From: Chryseobacterium sp. GVT01B
Lineage (GTDB): Bacteria > Bacteroidota > Bacteroidia > Flavobacteriales > Weeksellaceae
Assembly: GCF_019970045.1 (NCBI RefSeq)
Contig: NZ_JAHXYI010000003.1
Span: 248,001-312,000, forward strand
DNA: 64,000 bases
Direction: 5' to 3'
Every line of letters begins with the position of its first letter. The stretch's first letter is position 1. Both the position numbers and the translations under genes were made by a program. Positions 43,036 to 51,065 of this stretch are shown one piece after another. Below the pieces are notes generated by a model. It did not search any database, was not told the DNA's origin, and was given only the letters and a program-made list of their open reading frames with translations.

Positions 43036-43680
43036 ATGAAATATTTAAAAACAGTTGTTTCTCTTGCCGTAGCCGGAATGTCTATGCTTTCAGGAAATTT
43101 AAGTGCTCAGTTTCTGGGCGGACACAGGCTTAAAAGTGATGAAGATGGGCCCAAAGGACAGTTTATGGTCTACGGTTCATTAGACTATTCTAAACTTACA
43201 ACTCCATCCAGCAGCAGCAGTACAGTATCAAGTGCGCCACTTGGAGTGGGATACTTCATCAAGAATAATGATCTTATTGGAGTCAATTATGCTTATTCAC
43301 AGAATACGGTTGACCACAATGTAGTTTATAAACAAAATGAAGCCGGTATCTGGTATAGTCCTTCACTGATGCTTGGAAAATACTTTGTACTGATCGGGCA
43401 GGTAGATGCTCATTATGTCTGGGGACAACAACTGTCAACGGCTGCTGATGCGATGCAGAACTTTAACGGATTCCGTCTTCGTGCCTATCCTTTGATTGGA
43501 ATATTGCTTGGAGGAGGCTGGGCTCTGAAATTCAAATTTGCAGAACTTTCAATGCTTCAGACTAAAACAAAAGAAGAAGGCTGGACGAAAAGCTATGTAG
43601 CTGGAATCGGTGGTTCAACATTCGGGGTAGGAATCTCCAAAAACTTAGACTTTAGAAAAAAATCCAAAAATGATAATTAA
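43036..43680 (+). CDS. Outer-membrane beta-barrel protein inside the urease operon
   Basis: A 214-residue protein with a signal peptide (MKYLKTVVSLAVAGMSMLSG then NLSAQ) and a mature part of alternating amphipathic strands: KGQFMVYGSLDYSKL, APLGVGYFIKNNDLIGVNYA, MLGKYFVLIGQVDAHYVWGQ, FRLRAYPLIGILLGGGWALK, GIGGSTFGVGISKNL. That is the pattern of a small (about 8-10 strand) barrel. No family is recognised. Its stop overlaps the ureE start by 11 bases, so it is translated together with the urease accessory genes. A role in passage of urea, ammonia or nickel across the outer membrane is a reasonable guess but unproven. Confidence 0.8.
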   Translation: MKYLKTVVSLAVAGMSMLSGNLSAQFLGGHRLKSDEDGPKGQFMVYGSLDYSKLTTPSSSSSTVSSAPLGVGYFIKNNDLIGVNYAYSQNTVDHNVVYKQNEAGIWYSPSLMLGKYFVLIGQVDAHYVWGQQLSTAADAMQNFNGFRLRAYPLIGILLGGGWALKFKFAELSMLQTKTKEEGWTKSYVAGIGGSTFGVGISKNLDFRKKSKNDN

Positions 43681-44179
43681 TCAAATCATAGGCAATCTCT
43701 CAGAAAATCCTACAGGGAAAACCATAGATTATCTTGATCTGGAATGGTTTGAAACTACCAAAAGAATCCAGCGTAAAAAAACCAGACAGGGAATTGATGT
43801 GGCTATCAAATTTCTCAGAGAAGGCCAGCGTTTGCGTGAAGGAGATATTCTTTTTGAGGACGCAGAAAAAATAATTGCGGTCAATGTTCTGGAAACAGAA
43901 GCTATCGTAATGTCACCCACATCATTGTTGGAAATGGGTACCGTATGTTATGAGATCGGAAACAAACATATTCCGCTTTTCATTCAGAATGATCAAGTAT
44001 TGCTTCCTTTTGAAATGCCAATGTTCAGATGGCTGGAAGCGAGCGGGTTCAAACCGGAAAAACAATCTGTGAAATTGCTGAATCTTCTTAAATCTAATGT
44101 AGAACCTCACGGACACGGAAGTCTGGGATCAACAATCTTTACAAAAATCTTAAAAATGGCCGCCCCGAAAGATGAATAA
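43670..44179 (+). CDS. ureE: Urease accessory protein UreE (nickel metallochaperone)
   Basis: A 169-residue nickel chaperone that delivers Ni2+ to the UreDFG-apourease complex. The N-terminal domain has RKKTRQGIDVAIKFLREGQR and GDILF. The C-terminal domain has the key GNKHIPLFI, whose His is equivalent to the essential Klebsiella His96. The His-rich tail of some homologues is replaced by a short EPHGHGS segment. ATG 43670 lies within the end of the upstream gene, and the stop overlaps ureF by 8 bases. Confidence 0.95.
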   Translation: MIINQIIGNLSENPTGKTIDYLDLEWFETTKRIQRKKTRQGIDVAIKFLREGQRLREGDILFEDAEKIIAVNVLETEAIVMSPTSLLEMGTVCYEIGNKHIPLFIQNDQVLLPFEMPMFRWLEASGFKPEKQSVKLLNLLKSNVEPHGHGSLGSTIFTKILKMAAPKDE

Positions 44180-44870
44180 CAGCAACATAAACTTCCTGTC
44201 AGGACTGCTTCATCTTGCAGATCCTACACTTCCCATCGGGGGCTATACCCATTCCAACGGACTTGAAACCTATGTGCAGGAAAGGATCGTACATAATTTA
44301 GCTACCGCGAAAGAATTTGTACAGAACATGCTTCAGTACAACCTTAAATTCAATGATGGGGCTTTTGTAAAACTGGCTTATGAAGCAGCTGAAAAAGGAG
44401 ATTTGGAGGAATTGTTACTTCTTGATAATGAATGCAATGCTATAAAATGCCCAAAAGAAATCCGTCAGGCCAGTCAGAAATTAGGGATCAGGCTGATCAA
44501 AATCTTTAAAAGGAGAGACAGTTTTCCTTTTATGGAAGCGTTTGAAAAAGCAGTGCAGAATAAAGAAGCCAATTCCCATTACTGTATTGTGTTTGGAGTG
44601 TATGCTTACCTGATGAAAATCCCTTTATACGAAGCTCTTTTAGGATTCTATTATACCTCAGTGGCAGGAATGATTACCAATGCGGTAAAACTTGTTCCTC
44701 TTGGGCAGCTGGACGGACAGGATATTTTATTTTCCCTTTATCCTGTAATGGAAAAAACAGCTTTAGAGACAATAGAACTGGACAGAGATATGGTAGGACT
44801 TTGTAATACCGCTTTCGATATCAGGTGTATGCAGCATGAAAGGCTTTATTCACGGCTTTATATGTCATAG
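44172..44870 (+). CDS. ureF: Urease accessory protein UreF
   Basis: A 232-residue all-helical accessory protein that gates the UreG GTPase during nickel insertion. It has the standard start LLHLADPTLPIGGYTHSNGL followed by ETYVQE, then ECNAIKCPKEIRQASQKLGI, EANSHYCIVFGVYAYLMKIP and the late GMITNAVKLVPLGQLDGQDI. Translation is coupled to ureE by an 8-base overlap. It is followed by an unusually large gap (261 bases) before ureG. Confidence 0.95.
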   Translation: MNNSNINFLSGLLHLADPTLPIGGYTHSNGLETYVQERIVHNLATAKEFVQNMLQYNLKFNDGAFVKLAYEAAEKGDLEELLLLDNECNAIKCPKEIRQASQKLGIRLIKIFKRRDSFPFMEAFEKAVQNKEANSHYCIVFGVYAYLMKIPLYEALLGFYYTSVAGMITNAVKLVPLGQLDGQDILFSLYPVMEKTALETIELDRDMVGLCNTAFDIRCMQHERLYSRLYMS

Positions 44871-45131
44871 AAAAGGCAAAAAGGAAGTAAAGGCAGGATG
44901 AAAAAAGAAAGAAGGAAAGCTAAGAAAGTGAAAAAGCGTGGGACCCAATGAATATGAATGCTTCTAAGCCGAATGAAATGCCTTTGCACCTTTTACAATA
45001 TTCTCAATTAATAAAAAATTATATGTGAAATAAGGTGTTCTTTGCTAAGTGAAACGCCCTTGCGATCGAAAGATATTCACAATCAAAAAAACTTAGCGCC
45101 TATAGCGTTAAAAAAATAAAATTTAAAGAAA
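44871..45131. other. Gap between ureF and ureG
   Basis: No ORF is supported in these 261 bases. The left part is purine-rich (AAAGGAAGTAAAGGCAGGAT type). The right part carries words such as ACTTAGCGCCTATAGCGTTA followed by an A-run, similar to CTTTGCGTC/TTTGCGTT words at 31089-31136. It looks like a dispersed-sequence insertion that separates two otherwise tightly packed parts of the operon. Confidence 0.45.
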
Positions 45132-45770
45132 ATGGAAAACAGAAAATATATAAAAGTAGGAGTGGCAGGACCTGTAGGTTCAGGAAAAACTGCATTACTG
45201 GAACGTTTAAGCAGGAAATTATTCGGGACTTATGACCTTGGAGTCATCACAAATGATATTTATACCAAAGAAGATGCTGAATTTATGGCTAAAAATAGCC
45301 TTCTTCCCCACGACAGAATTATTGGAGTAGAAACAGGAGGCTGCCCTCACACTGCCATCCGCGAAGATGCAAGTATGAATCTTGAAGCCGTAGATGAATT
45401 GGCAGCACGTTTCCCTGAGATCGAACTGGTTCTTATCGAAAGTGGAGGAGATAACCTTTCAGCGACATTCAGCCCGGATCTTGCAGACGTTACGATCTTT
45501 ATTATTGATGTAGCAGAAGGAGAAAAAATTCCTAGAAAAGGTGGTCCTGGCATTACAAGATCAGACTTATTGATTATCAATAAAATTGACCTTGCCCCTT
45601 ACGTAGGAGCCAGCCTTGAGGTAATGGAAAATGATGCCAGAAGAATGAGAAAAGGAAGTCCTTTCGTATTTACAAACCTTAAAACAGATGAAGGACTGGA
45701 CAAAGTAATAGGTTGGATTAAAAAATATGCTCTTCTGGAAGAAGTTGAAGAACCGAACTTAGTAAGATAA
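45132..45770 (+). CDS. ureG: Urease accessory GTPase UreG
   Basis: A 212-residue SIMIBI-class GTPase that powers nickel insertion into urease. The P-loop GPVGSGKT is at residues 13-20, followed by [16 protein letters not shown] (switch I), [20 protein letters not shown] with the CPH nickel-binding motif, [20 protein letters not shown] (switch II), and [11 protein letters not shown] (guanine specificity NKID). It is followed with no gap by ureD, so the two are translationally coupled. Confidence 0.97.
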   Translation: MENRKYIKVGVAGPVGSGKTALLERLSRKLFGTYDLGVITNDIYTKEDAEFMAKNSLLPHDRIIGVETGGCPHTAIREDASMNLEAVDELAARFPEIELVLIESGGDNLSATFSPDLADVTIFIIDVAEGEKIPRKGGPGITRSDLLIINKIDLAPYVGASLEVMENDARRMRKGSPFVFTNLKTDEGLDKVIGWIKKYALLEEVEEPNLVR

Positions 45771-46559
45771 ATGGACAGTCGTTTAAATATAATCGCAGGA
45801 TTTAAGGGAGGAGAATCCTATGTGAAAGACCTTTATGTCTCACTTCCTTTCAGAGTAGTTTCTGTAGGACAGCGGAAAAGTGACAAAAAGCTCTATCAGA
45901 TGGTGATGAGCTCCTCTCCGGGAATTCTGGACGGAGACCATTATCATCTGGATGTTGCTCTTGAAAAAGGATCTGCCCTTCAACTGCAGTCGCAATCTTA
46001 TCAGAGGCTTTTCAATATGAAGGATAAAGCGCTTCAGGAACTTAATGTTTCTATGGAAGATGAAACGTCTTTTGCTTACGTTCCTCATCCTATAGTCCCG
46101 CATGAAGACTCCAATTTTAAGAGTAAAGCGAATATTCATATTGGGAACAACAGTCAGATTATCATCAGTGAGATCATCACCTGCGGAAGAAAACATTATG
46201 GAGAAGTTTTTAAACTGAAGCGTTTTCAGAATATAATGGAAATCTACCACAACAATAAGCTGGTAGTGAAAGATAATGTTCTCATTCAGCCTGATATGAT
46301 TCCGATCAGCATCATCGGAAATCTGGAGCAGTATACCCACCAGGGAACCCTGATCTTCTATAGTACGAAGGAAAATGTAGATAAAAACGGATTGATTGAA
46401 GAGATAGTTGAAGCAGCCGCGCAGCATCATGAACAAATGGAGGTTGGAGTCTCTGCAATGGATAACAACGGTTTTGTAGTAAGAGCTTTGGGACATGGAG
46501 GAGAATTGATGTACAACTTCTTCCTGCATATTCAGGAAATTCTCTGGTCATTGGAGTAA
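45771..46559 (+). CDS. ureD: Urease accessory protein UreD (UreH)
   Basis: A 262-residue scaffold protein that binds apourease and channels nickel from UreG. It contains the family stretches MVMSSSPGILDGDHYHLDVA, KGSALQLQSQSYQRLFNM, SFAYVPHPIVPHEDSNFKSK and IIISEIITCGRKHYGEVFKL. It begins directly at the ureG stop. The gene order here, with ureD after ureG, is as in other Bacteroidota, not the ureD-first Klebsiella order. A hairpin follows. Confidence 0.93.
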   Translation: MDSRLNIIAGFKGGESYVKDLYVSLPFRVVSVGQRKSDKKLYQMVMSSSPGILDGDHYHLDVALEKGSALQLQSQSYQRLFNMKDKALQELNVSMEDETSFAYVPHPIVPHEDSNFKSKANIHIGNNSQIIISEIITCGRKHYGEVFKLKRFQNIMEIYHNNKLVVKDNVLIQPDMIPISIIGNLEQYTHQGTLIFYSTKENVDKNGLIEEIVEAAAQHHEQMEVGVSAMDNNGFVVRALGHGGELMYNFFLHIQEILWSLE

Positions 46560-46564
46560 AAAGA

Positions 46565-46599
46565 GATCCTTGTCAAGGTTCAAAACCTTGACAAGGATC
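46565..46599. repeat. Hairpin after ureD (GGTT-CAA-AACC family)
   Basis: GATCCTTGTCAAGGTT, loop CAA, AACCTTGACAAGGATC form a perfect 16-bp stem. It begins 6 bases after the ureD stop and lacks a T-run. It shares loop and closing bases with the hairpin at 42953-42983. Confidence 0.8.
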
Positions 46600-46645
46600 C
46601 TCATGATGATTTGTCTACAAAATTTGTGAGAAGCATATTCAATAG

Positions 46646-46700
46646 AAGGGGGCTTTAGCCCGCTTAAAAAAAGAAATTTTCCATTGGCTTTAGCCAAAAC
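46646..46700 (+). repeat. Paired-hairpin repeat, copy C
   Basis: GGGGGCTTTAGCCCGC (GGGCT/AGCCC arms, about 46649-46662) is followed 20 bases later by CCATTGGCTTTAGCCAAAAC, identical over 20 bases to the second hairpin of the copy at 37208. Confidence 0.75.
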
Positions 46701-46736
46701 TTAATAAAGAATCTGAAATAACAGAATTAATAAAAA

Positions 46737-47438
46737 ATGAATAGTACAGTTTGGGCACTTCTTTTGAGTGCCGTTTCAATAAGTTTCATACATACCGCTT
46801 CCGGGCCGGATCACTACCTGCCGTTCATCGTAATTTCAAAATCAAAGAAGTGGAGCGGAATGAAAACAGCAATATTAACGGTTGTCTGTGGTTTCGGACA
46901 TGTATTCAGTTCTCTGATTTTAGGCTTTATCGGGGTTTTCCTTGGATGGCAGCTCAATAAAATCTCCTGGTTTCAGGATATCAGAGGGAATTTCTCAGGA
47001 TGGGCGCTGCTTATTTTTGGAGGCGTTTATCTGGTATATGGCCTCATTCAGGCAATCAGAAACAAACCTCATAAGCATTTTGATGTAATGGGTGATGATG
47101 TTTATGTATACGAACATAATCACAGTGAAGTGGTAATGCCTCAAAAAAGAATAAAAGTGACTCCGCTTGTACTTTTCATGATTTTCGTAATGGGCCCCAG
47201 CGAACCTTTGCTTCCTTTATTATTCTATTCAGGAGTAAAACACTCAATGTCTGAAATTGCTGTTCTGGTAACTTCTTTCACTATAACTACCGTCTTGACA
47301 ATGCTTGGAATGGTTCTTCTGGGACGTTATGGTTATTCAACACTGTTCAATACCGAAAAACTGGAAAGATACATGGGAGTGGTGAGCGGAGCTGTAGTAA
47401 CCGTTTGCGGAGTGGGAATGGTCTTTCTTGGATGGTAA
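46737..47438 (+). CDS. NicO/UreH-type nickel permease
   Basis: A 233-residue membrane protein of six predicted TM segments. Its first TM segment carries HTASGPDHYLPF, a form of the HxxxxDH metal motif of nickel/cobalt transporters of the NicO/UreH type. A His-rich cytoplasmic loop (NKPHKHFDVMGDDVYVYEHN then HSE) and VMGPSEPLLPLLFYSG follow. In its place in the urease cluster it most likely imports nickel for the enzyme. It may also be seen as a HupE-like or sulfite-exporter-like protein in automatic annotation. Confidence 0.85.
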   Translation: MNSTVWALLLSAVSISFIHTASGPDHYLPFIVISKSKKWSGMKTAILTVVCGFGHVFSSLILGFIGVFLGWQLNKISWFQDIRGNFSGWALLIFGGVYLVYGLIQAIRNKPHKHFDVMGDDVYVYEHNHSEVVMPQKRIKVTPLVLFMIFVMGPSEPLLPLLFYSGVKHSMSEIAVLVTSFTITTVLTMLGMVLLGRYGYSTLFNTEKLERYMGVVSGAVVTVCGVGMVFLGW

Positions 47439-47440
47439 AC

Positions 47441-47525
47441 GAGATTCGAGGTTCGGGATACGAGTGGTAGAGTTTTAGGGTAGGGGGGTGAGAGTTGAAT
47501 TGTTTAAGGTTTAAAGTTCAAGGTT
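47441..47525. repeat. Degenerate GAGATTCGAGGTTCGGGAT / GGTTTAAAGTTCAAGG tract
   Basis: The tract reads GAGATTCGAGGTTCGGGATA and ends in AAGGTTTAAAGTTCAAGGTT. It is the complement-like partner of the C-rich tract at 37835-37905 (AACCTTAAACTTTGAACTCC, ATCCCGAACCTCGC) and resembles 55942-55975. A dispersed low-complexity family is likely. Confidence 0.5.
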
Positions 47526-47540
47526 GTTATTCTTTCACTG

Positions 47541-47579
47541 ATAATTGACAATTCACCATTCACTTGCGAAGCAAAATTG
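47541..47579 (-). repeat. Dispersed repeat, copy 3 (inverted, TGCTTCGC family)
   Basis: AATTGACAATTCACCATTCA followed by CTTGCGAAGCAAAATTGA is the reverse complement of the TTTGCTTCGCAA-GTGAATGGTGAAT core found at 1543 and 2468. Confidence 0.65.
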
Positions 47580-47654
47580 ATTCTGCCTCCAGTGTCTATC
47601 ATCTATCCGTCTCTTATCTTAATATCCACAATTATTAATACAATTAAAAAAACT

Positions 47655-48542
47655 ATGAACGAATTTTTCAAAAAACTACCTTTTATAGACCATGTTTTGA
47701 AAGGAATCGGACAGATTATGCTCCAGGAAAACAGGTGGACGGGACTTCTGTTTCTTATAGGAATCTTTATGGGAAGCTGGCAGTGCGGGGTAGCGGTATT
47801 GCTTTCAACGGCAGCCGGAACTTTCACTGCAATGAAACTTAAATACAATCAGTCTGAAATCAATGCCGGACTTTATGGCTTCAGTGCGGCACTTGTAGGA
47901 GTAGCATTATCCTTTCTATTTGAGACTACATTACTGATCTGGATTTTAATAGTCTTGGGTGGAGCATTGGCGGCTGTTTTTCAGCATTTCTTTATTCAGA
48001 AGAAAATTCCGGTCTTTACTTTTCCTTTCATTATCATCACATGGATTTTGGTATTTGCACTCCATCATTTCACCCATATTCCACCCTCCGCGATGTTAAG
48101 CAGTGAAGTGGTGCCTACAGAATATGATGATTTTCTTGCCTGTACCAATGGGTTTGGTGAAGTAATATTTCAGGGTGGAGTACTTTCGGGAATGATTTTC
48201 TTTCTTGCCGTTTTCATCAGTTCTCCTATAGCTGCTTTATACGGATTGGCAGCATCTATTCTCGGTGCAGGATTATCACAGTTGAACGGAGAACCTATTA
48301 AAGAAATCCATATGGGATTATTTGGATTTAATGCTGTGCTTTCAGCAATCGTTTTCTCAGGAGTCAAAAAAACAGACGGTTTATGGGTACTTATTGCCGT
48401 TCTTATCACTATTGCCATTGATGATCTTTTAATAGACAATCACTGTCTGGATATTGTAGGTGGAGTATTTACTTTCCCATTCGTAGCCGGAACGTGGATT
48501 ACCCTTTTAATTCAGAAAGTATTTATTAAAGAGAAAGCGTAG
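47655..48542 (+). CDS. Urea transporter (UT/SLC14 family)
   Basis: I use ATG 47655 (295 residues, MNEFFKKLPFIDHVLKGIGQ) since the TTG frame start at 47577 lies in a repeat. The protein has about 10 hydrophobic segments in two inverted halves. Each half carries the UT signature: GLYGFSAALVGVALSF in the first and MGLFGFNAVLSAIVFS in the second, with ENRWTGLLFLIGIFMGSWQC near the start. Urea channels of this family let urea through the inner membrane passively. The place next to urease and the nickel permease supports the substrate. Confidence 0.9.
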   Translation: MNEFFKKLPFIDHVLKGIGQIMLQENRWTGLLFLIGIFMGSWQCGVAVLLSTAAGTFTAMKLKYNQSEINAGLYGFSAALVGVALSFLFETTLLIWILIVLGGALAAVFQHFFIQKKIPVFTFPFIIITWILVFALHHFTHIPPSAMLSSEVVPTEYDDFLACTNGFGEVIFQGGVLSGMIFFLAVFISSPIAALYGLAASILGAGLSQLNGEPIKEIHMGLFGFNAVLSAIVFSGVKKTDGLWVLIAVLITIAIDDLLIDNHCLDIVGGVFTFPFVAGTWITLLIQKVFIKEKA

Positions 48543-48648
48543 CTTCTGAGTTTGAGAGTTGTAGAGTTTGAAGGTTGTGGGGTTTTACGTGTGGAAATGT
48601 TCCCAGTCTCTCATCTCTCATCTTATATCTAATTTAACTAAACAAAAA

Positions 48649-50895
48649 ATGAAAATAACAAAAATAGCAGCCGTATTTCTGATAATGGCATTCAGTGGAA
48701 AAATGATGGCGCAGGAAACAGAAAAACAGTTGCTGATTAAAGATGCAGATGACAAATTTCCCATTGCAGATGCTTTGGTAAAATATGACCACGGGAACAG
48801 CCATACTCATACAGCGGCAGATGGTATGTTTGCCATTCCTGTAAAATCACTTCCTGATACCCTAGTGATTAGTCGTCAGGGATATGATGAGGTAAAATGG
48901 TTGGTAACTAGCGATGAAGATAAAAATAAAGTTATTTTCTTACAGCATAAGCCTTTTCAGATTTCTGAAGTGGCCATCAATCACAGTTCGTTTTTATCAG
49001 CCGTTACCAAAGTGGATCTGAATAAATTTCCGGTAAATTCAGCACAGGATTTATTAAGAAAAGTGCCGGGATTGTTTATTGCACAACATGCCGGAGGAGG
49101 AAAGGCTGAACAACTTTTTTTAAGAGGATTTGATGCCGATCATGGTACGGACGTAAGCGTTAATGTAGATGGAATGCCGGTGAATATCGTATCCCATGCC
49201 CATGGACAGGGATATTCTGACCTGCACTTTGTAATTCCTGAAACCGTAAACAATATAGACTTTGGAAAAGGAGCTTATTACATGGACCGCGGAGACTTTA
49301 ACACAGCCGGATATGTAGATTTTCAGACCTACAATGGATTGAAAAACAGTATGATTAAACTGGAAGGAGGTTCGTTCAATTCAAAAAGAGTGTTGGGAAT
49401 GTTCAATATTCTGCATGATGATCTGGGAAAGAAAAATGCCTATATAGCAGCAGAATACAACTATACAGACGGGCCTTTTGATGTAAAACAGAATTTCAAC
49501 AGAGTCAATATTTTCGGGAAATATAACCAGTGGCTTACGGATAAAGATTATTTCAATATTCAGTTTTCAACATTCAATTCTTCCTGGAATGCTTCCGGAC
49601 AGATTCCGGAACGTGCCGTAGATGAAGGAATCATTGGAAGATGGGGAAGTATAGATCCTACAGAAGGTGGTAAAACTTCCAGAACAAACCTTCAGATGAA
49701 CTTTAAGCACATTATTTCTCCTTCCGAGCAGATTGATGCCATGGCTTTCTATTCAAAATATAATTTCAATCTGTATTCCGATTTCACTTTTAATTTAAAA
49801 GATAAAGATCACGGAGATGAAATTCAGCAGACAGACGGAAGAAATATTTACGGAGCCGAAGTGAAATATACAAAAACGTTTTCCCTTGCAAACAGCTCTT
49901 TAAACTGGACTTCAGGAATAGGGTTAAGAAATGATGATATTAATACTTTACAGCTTAACCACGTTTATCACAGAGATCTGCTGCTTGACAGATTATCAGA
50001 TGTGACAGGAACAGAAACCAATCTCCATGCCTACTCAGGGCTGGTATGGAAAACAGGAAAATGGACGATTAACCCTGCTTTGAGAATAGATCATTTTATC
50101 TTTAATATGCACAATCTGCTGGATGCAGAACAATTGCCGTCCGGACAATCAAAAGAAGCAACAAGACTAAGCCCAAAATTGAACTTCTCTTACGCTCAGA
50201 ACGACAATGTAATGTGGTTCCTGAAAACAGGAATGGGCTTCCACTCCAATGACCTGAGAGTAGTTGTTCCTAATAAAAACGAAAATACACTTCCATACTC
50301 TATCGGAGCAGATTTTGGAGTAAGATTACATCCGTTCAAATCATTGATTATTACTCCGGCATTATGGTATATGGATCTGCAGCAGGAATTTGTTTATGTA
50401 GGAGATGATGCTGTAGTAGAACCTTCCGGGAAGTCAAGACGCTTCGGTGCCGATCTTGGAGTTCGTTTCCAGCCGTTGGAAAACTTTTATCTGAATGCTG
50501 ATATCAATTATTCTCACGCAAGATTTACAGAAGAAGAAAAAGGACAGGATTACGTTCCGCTAGCTCCGGTAGTCACCAGTACAGGATCTGTAAACTGGGA
50601 TTTCCTGGATGGCTTTTCTCTGGGACTTCAATACCGATATCTGGGAGCAAGACCAGCAGTAGAGGATAACAGTATCAGAACCAAAGCTTACTTTGTAAAT
50701 GACCTTATGCTTTCTTATAACCGTCAGAAATGGGGAGCAAATGTTCAGCTTAACAATCTTTTCAATGTAAAATGGAATGAAGCCCAGTTTGCAACAGAAA
50801 CTCAGTTGAAAGGAGAAGCAGAGCCTGTTACAGATCTTACCTACACACCGGGAAGCCCTTTTGGAGTGAGAATGGGAGTGTATTATAAGTTCTAA
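48649..50895 (+). CDS. TonB-dependent outer-membrane receptor
   Basis: A 748-residue TonB-dependent receptor. The start at ATG 48649 gives a signal peptide (MKITKIAAVFLIMAFSGKMM then AQ). An N-terminal carboxypeptidase-regulatory-like domain (about 25-110) precedes the plug (about 115-230: NSAQDLLRKVPGLFIAQHAG, LFLRGFDADHGTDVSVNVDG, MPVNIVSHAHGQGYSDLHFV) and a 22-strand barrel ending in ...GVRMGVYYKF. The plug is rich in His (HAHGQGYSDLHF, DADHGTD), consistent with binding metal. Its place in the urease-nickel island suggests it takes up a nickel chelate, which is inference. Confidence 0.88.
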   Translation: MKITKIAAVFLIMAFSGKMMAQETEKQLLIKDADDKFPIADALVKYDHGNSHTHTAADGMFAIPVKSLPDTLVISRQGYDEVKWLVTSDEDKNKVIFLQHKPFQISEVAINHSSFLSAVTKVDLNKFPVNSAQDLLRKVPGLFIAQHAGGGKAEQLFLRGFDADHGTDVSVNVDGMPVNIVSHAHGQGYSDLHFVIPETVNNIDFGKGAYYMDRGDFNTAGYVDFQTYNGLKNSMIKLEGGSFNSKRVLGMFNILHDDLGKKNAYIAAEYNYTDGPFDVKQNFNRVNIFGKYNQWLTDKDYFNIQFSTFNSSWNASGQIPERAVDEGIIGRWGSIDPTEGGKTSRTNLQMNFKHIISPSEQIDAMAFYSKYNFNLYSDFTFNLKDKDHGDEIQQTDGRNIYGAEVKYTKTFSLANSSLNWTSGIGLRNDDINTLQLNHVYHRDLLLDRLSDVTGTETNLHAYSGLVWKTGKWTINPALRIDHFIFNMHNLLDAEQLPSGQSKEATRLSPKLNFSYAQNDNVMWFLKTGMGFHSNDLRVVVPNKNENTLPYSIGADFGVRLHPFKSLIITPALWYMDLQQEFVYVGDDAVVEPSGKSRRFGADLGVRFQPLENFYLNADINYSHARFTEEEKGQDYVPLAPVVTSTGSVNWDFLDGFSLGLQYRYLGARPAVEDNSIRTKAYFVNDLMLSYNRQKWGANVQLNNLFNVKWNEAQFATETQLKGEAEPVTDLTYTPGSPFGVRMGVYYKF

Positions 50896-51065
50896 GTGGG
50901 AGAGTAGGAGAGTAGTAGAGTGAGAGAGTTTGAGAGAGTAAATTATGAGTTTCGGGATACTTTGTTTCGGGGTTTTTACCATTTACGCTTTAGCTTTTTC
51001 ACTCTTTTACTTGCCTCCTTTGCTTTAAAATATTTTGTATAACTTTAAATAATCATAACCAGGAT

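Noticed and set aside
45840-46529. A 229-codon minus-strand frame opposite ureD
   Set aside because: It is a shadow of ureD, with no recognisable domain and no promoter. ureD is supported by family motifs.
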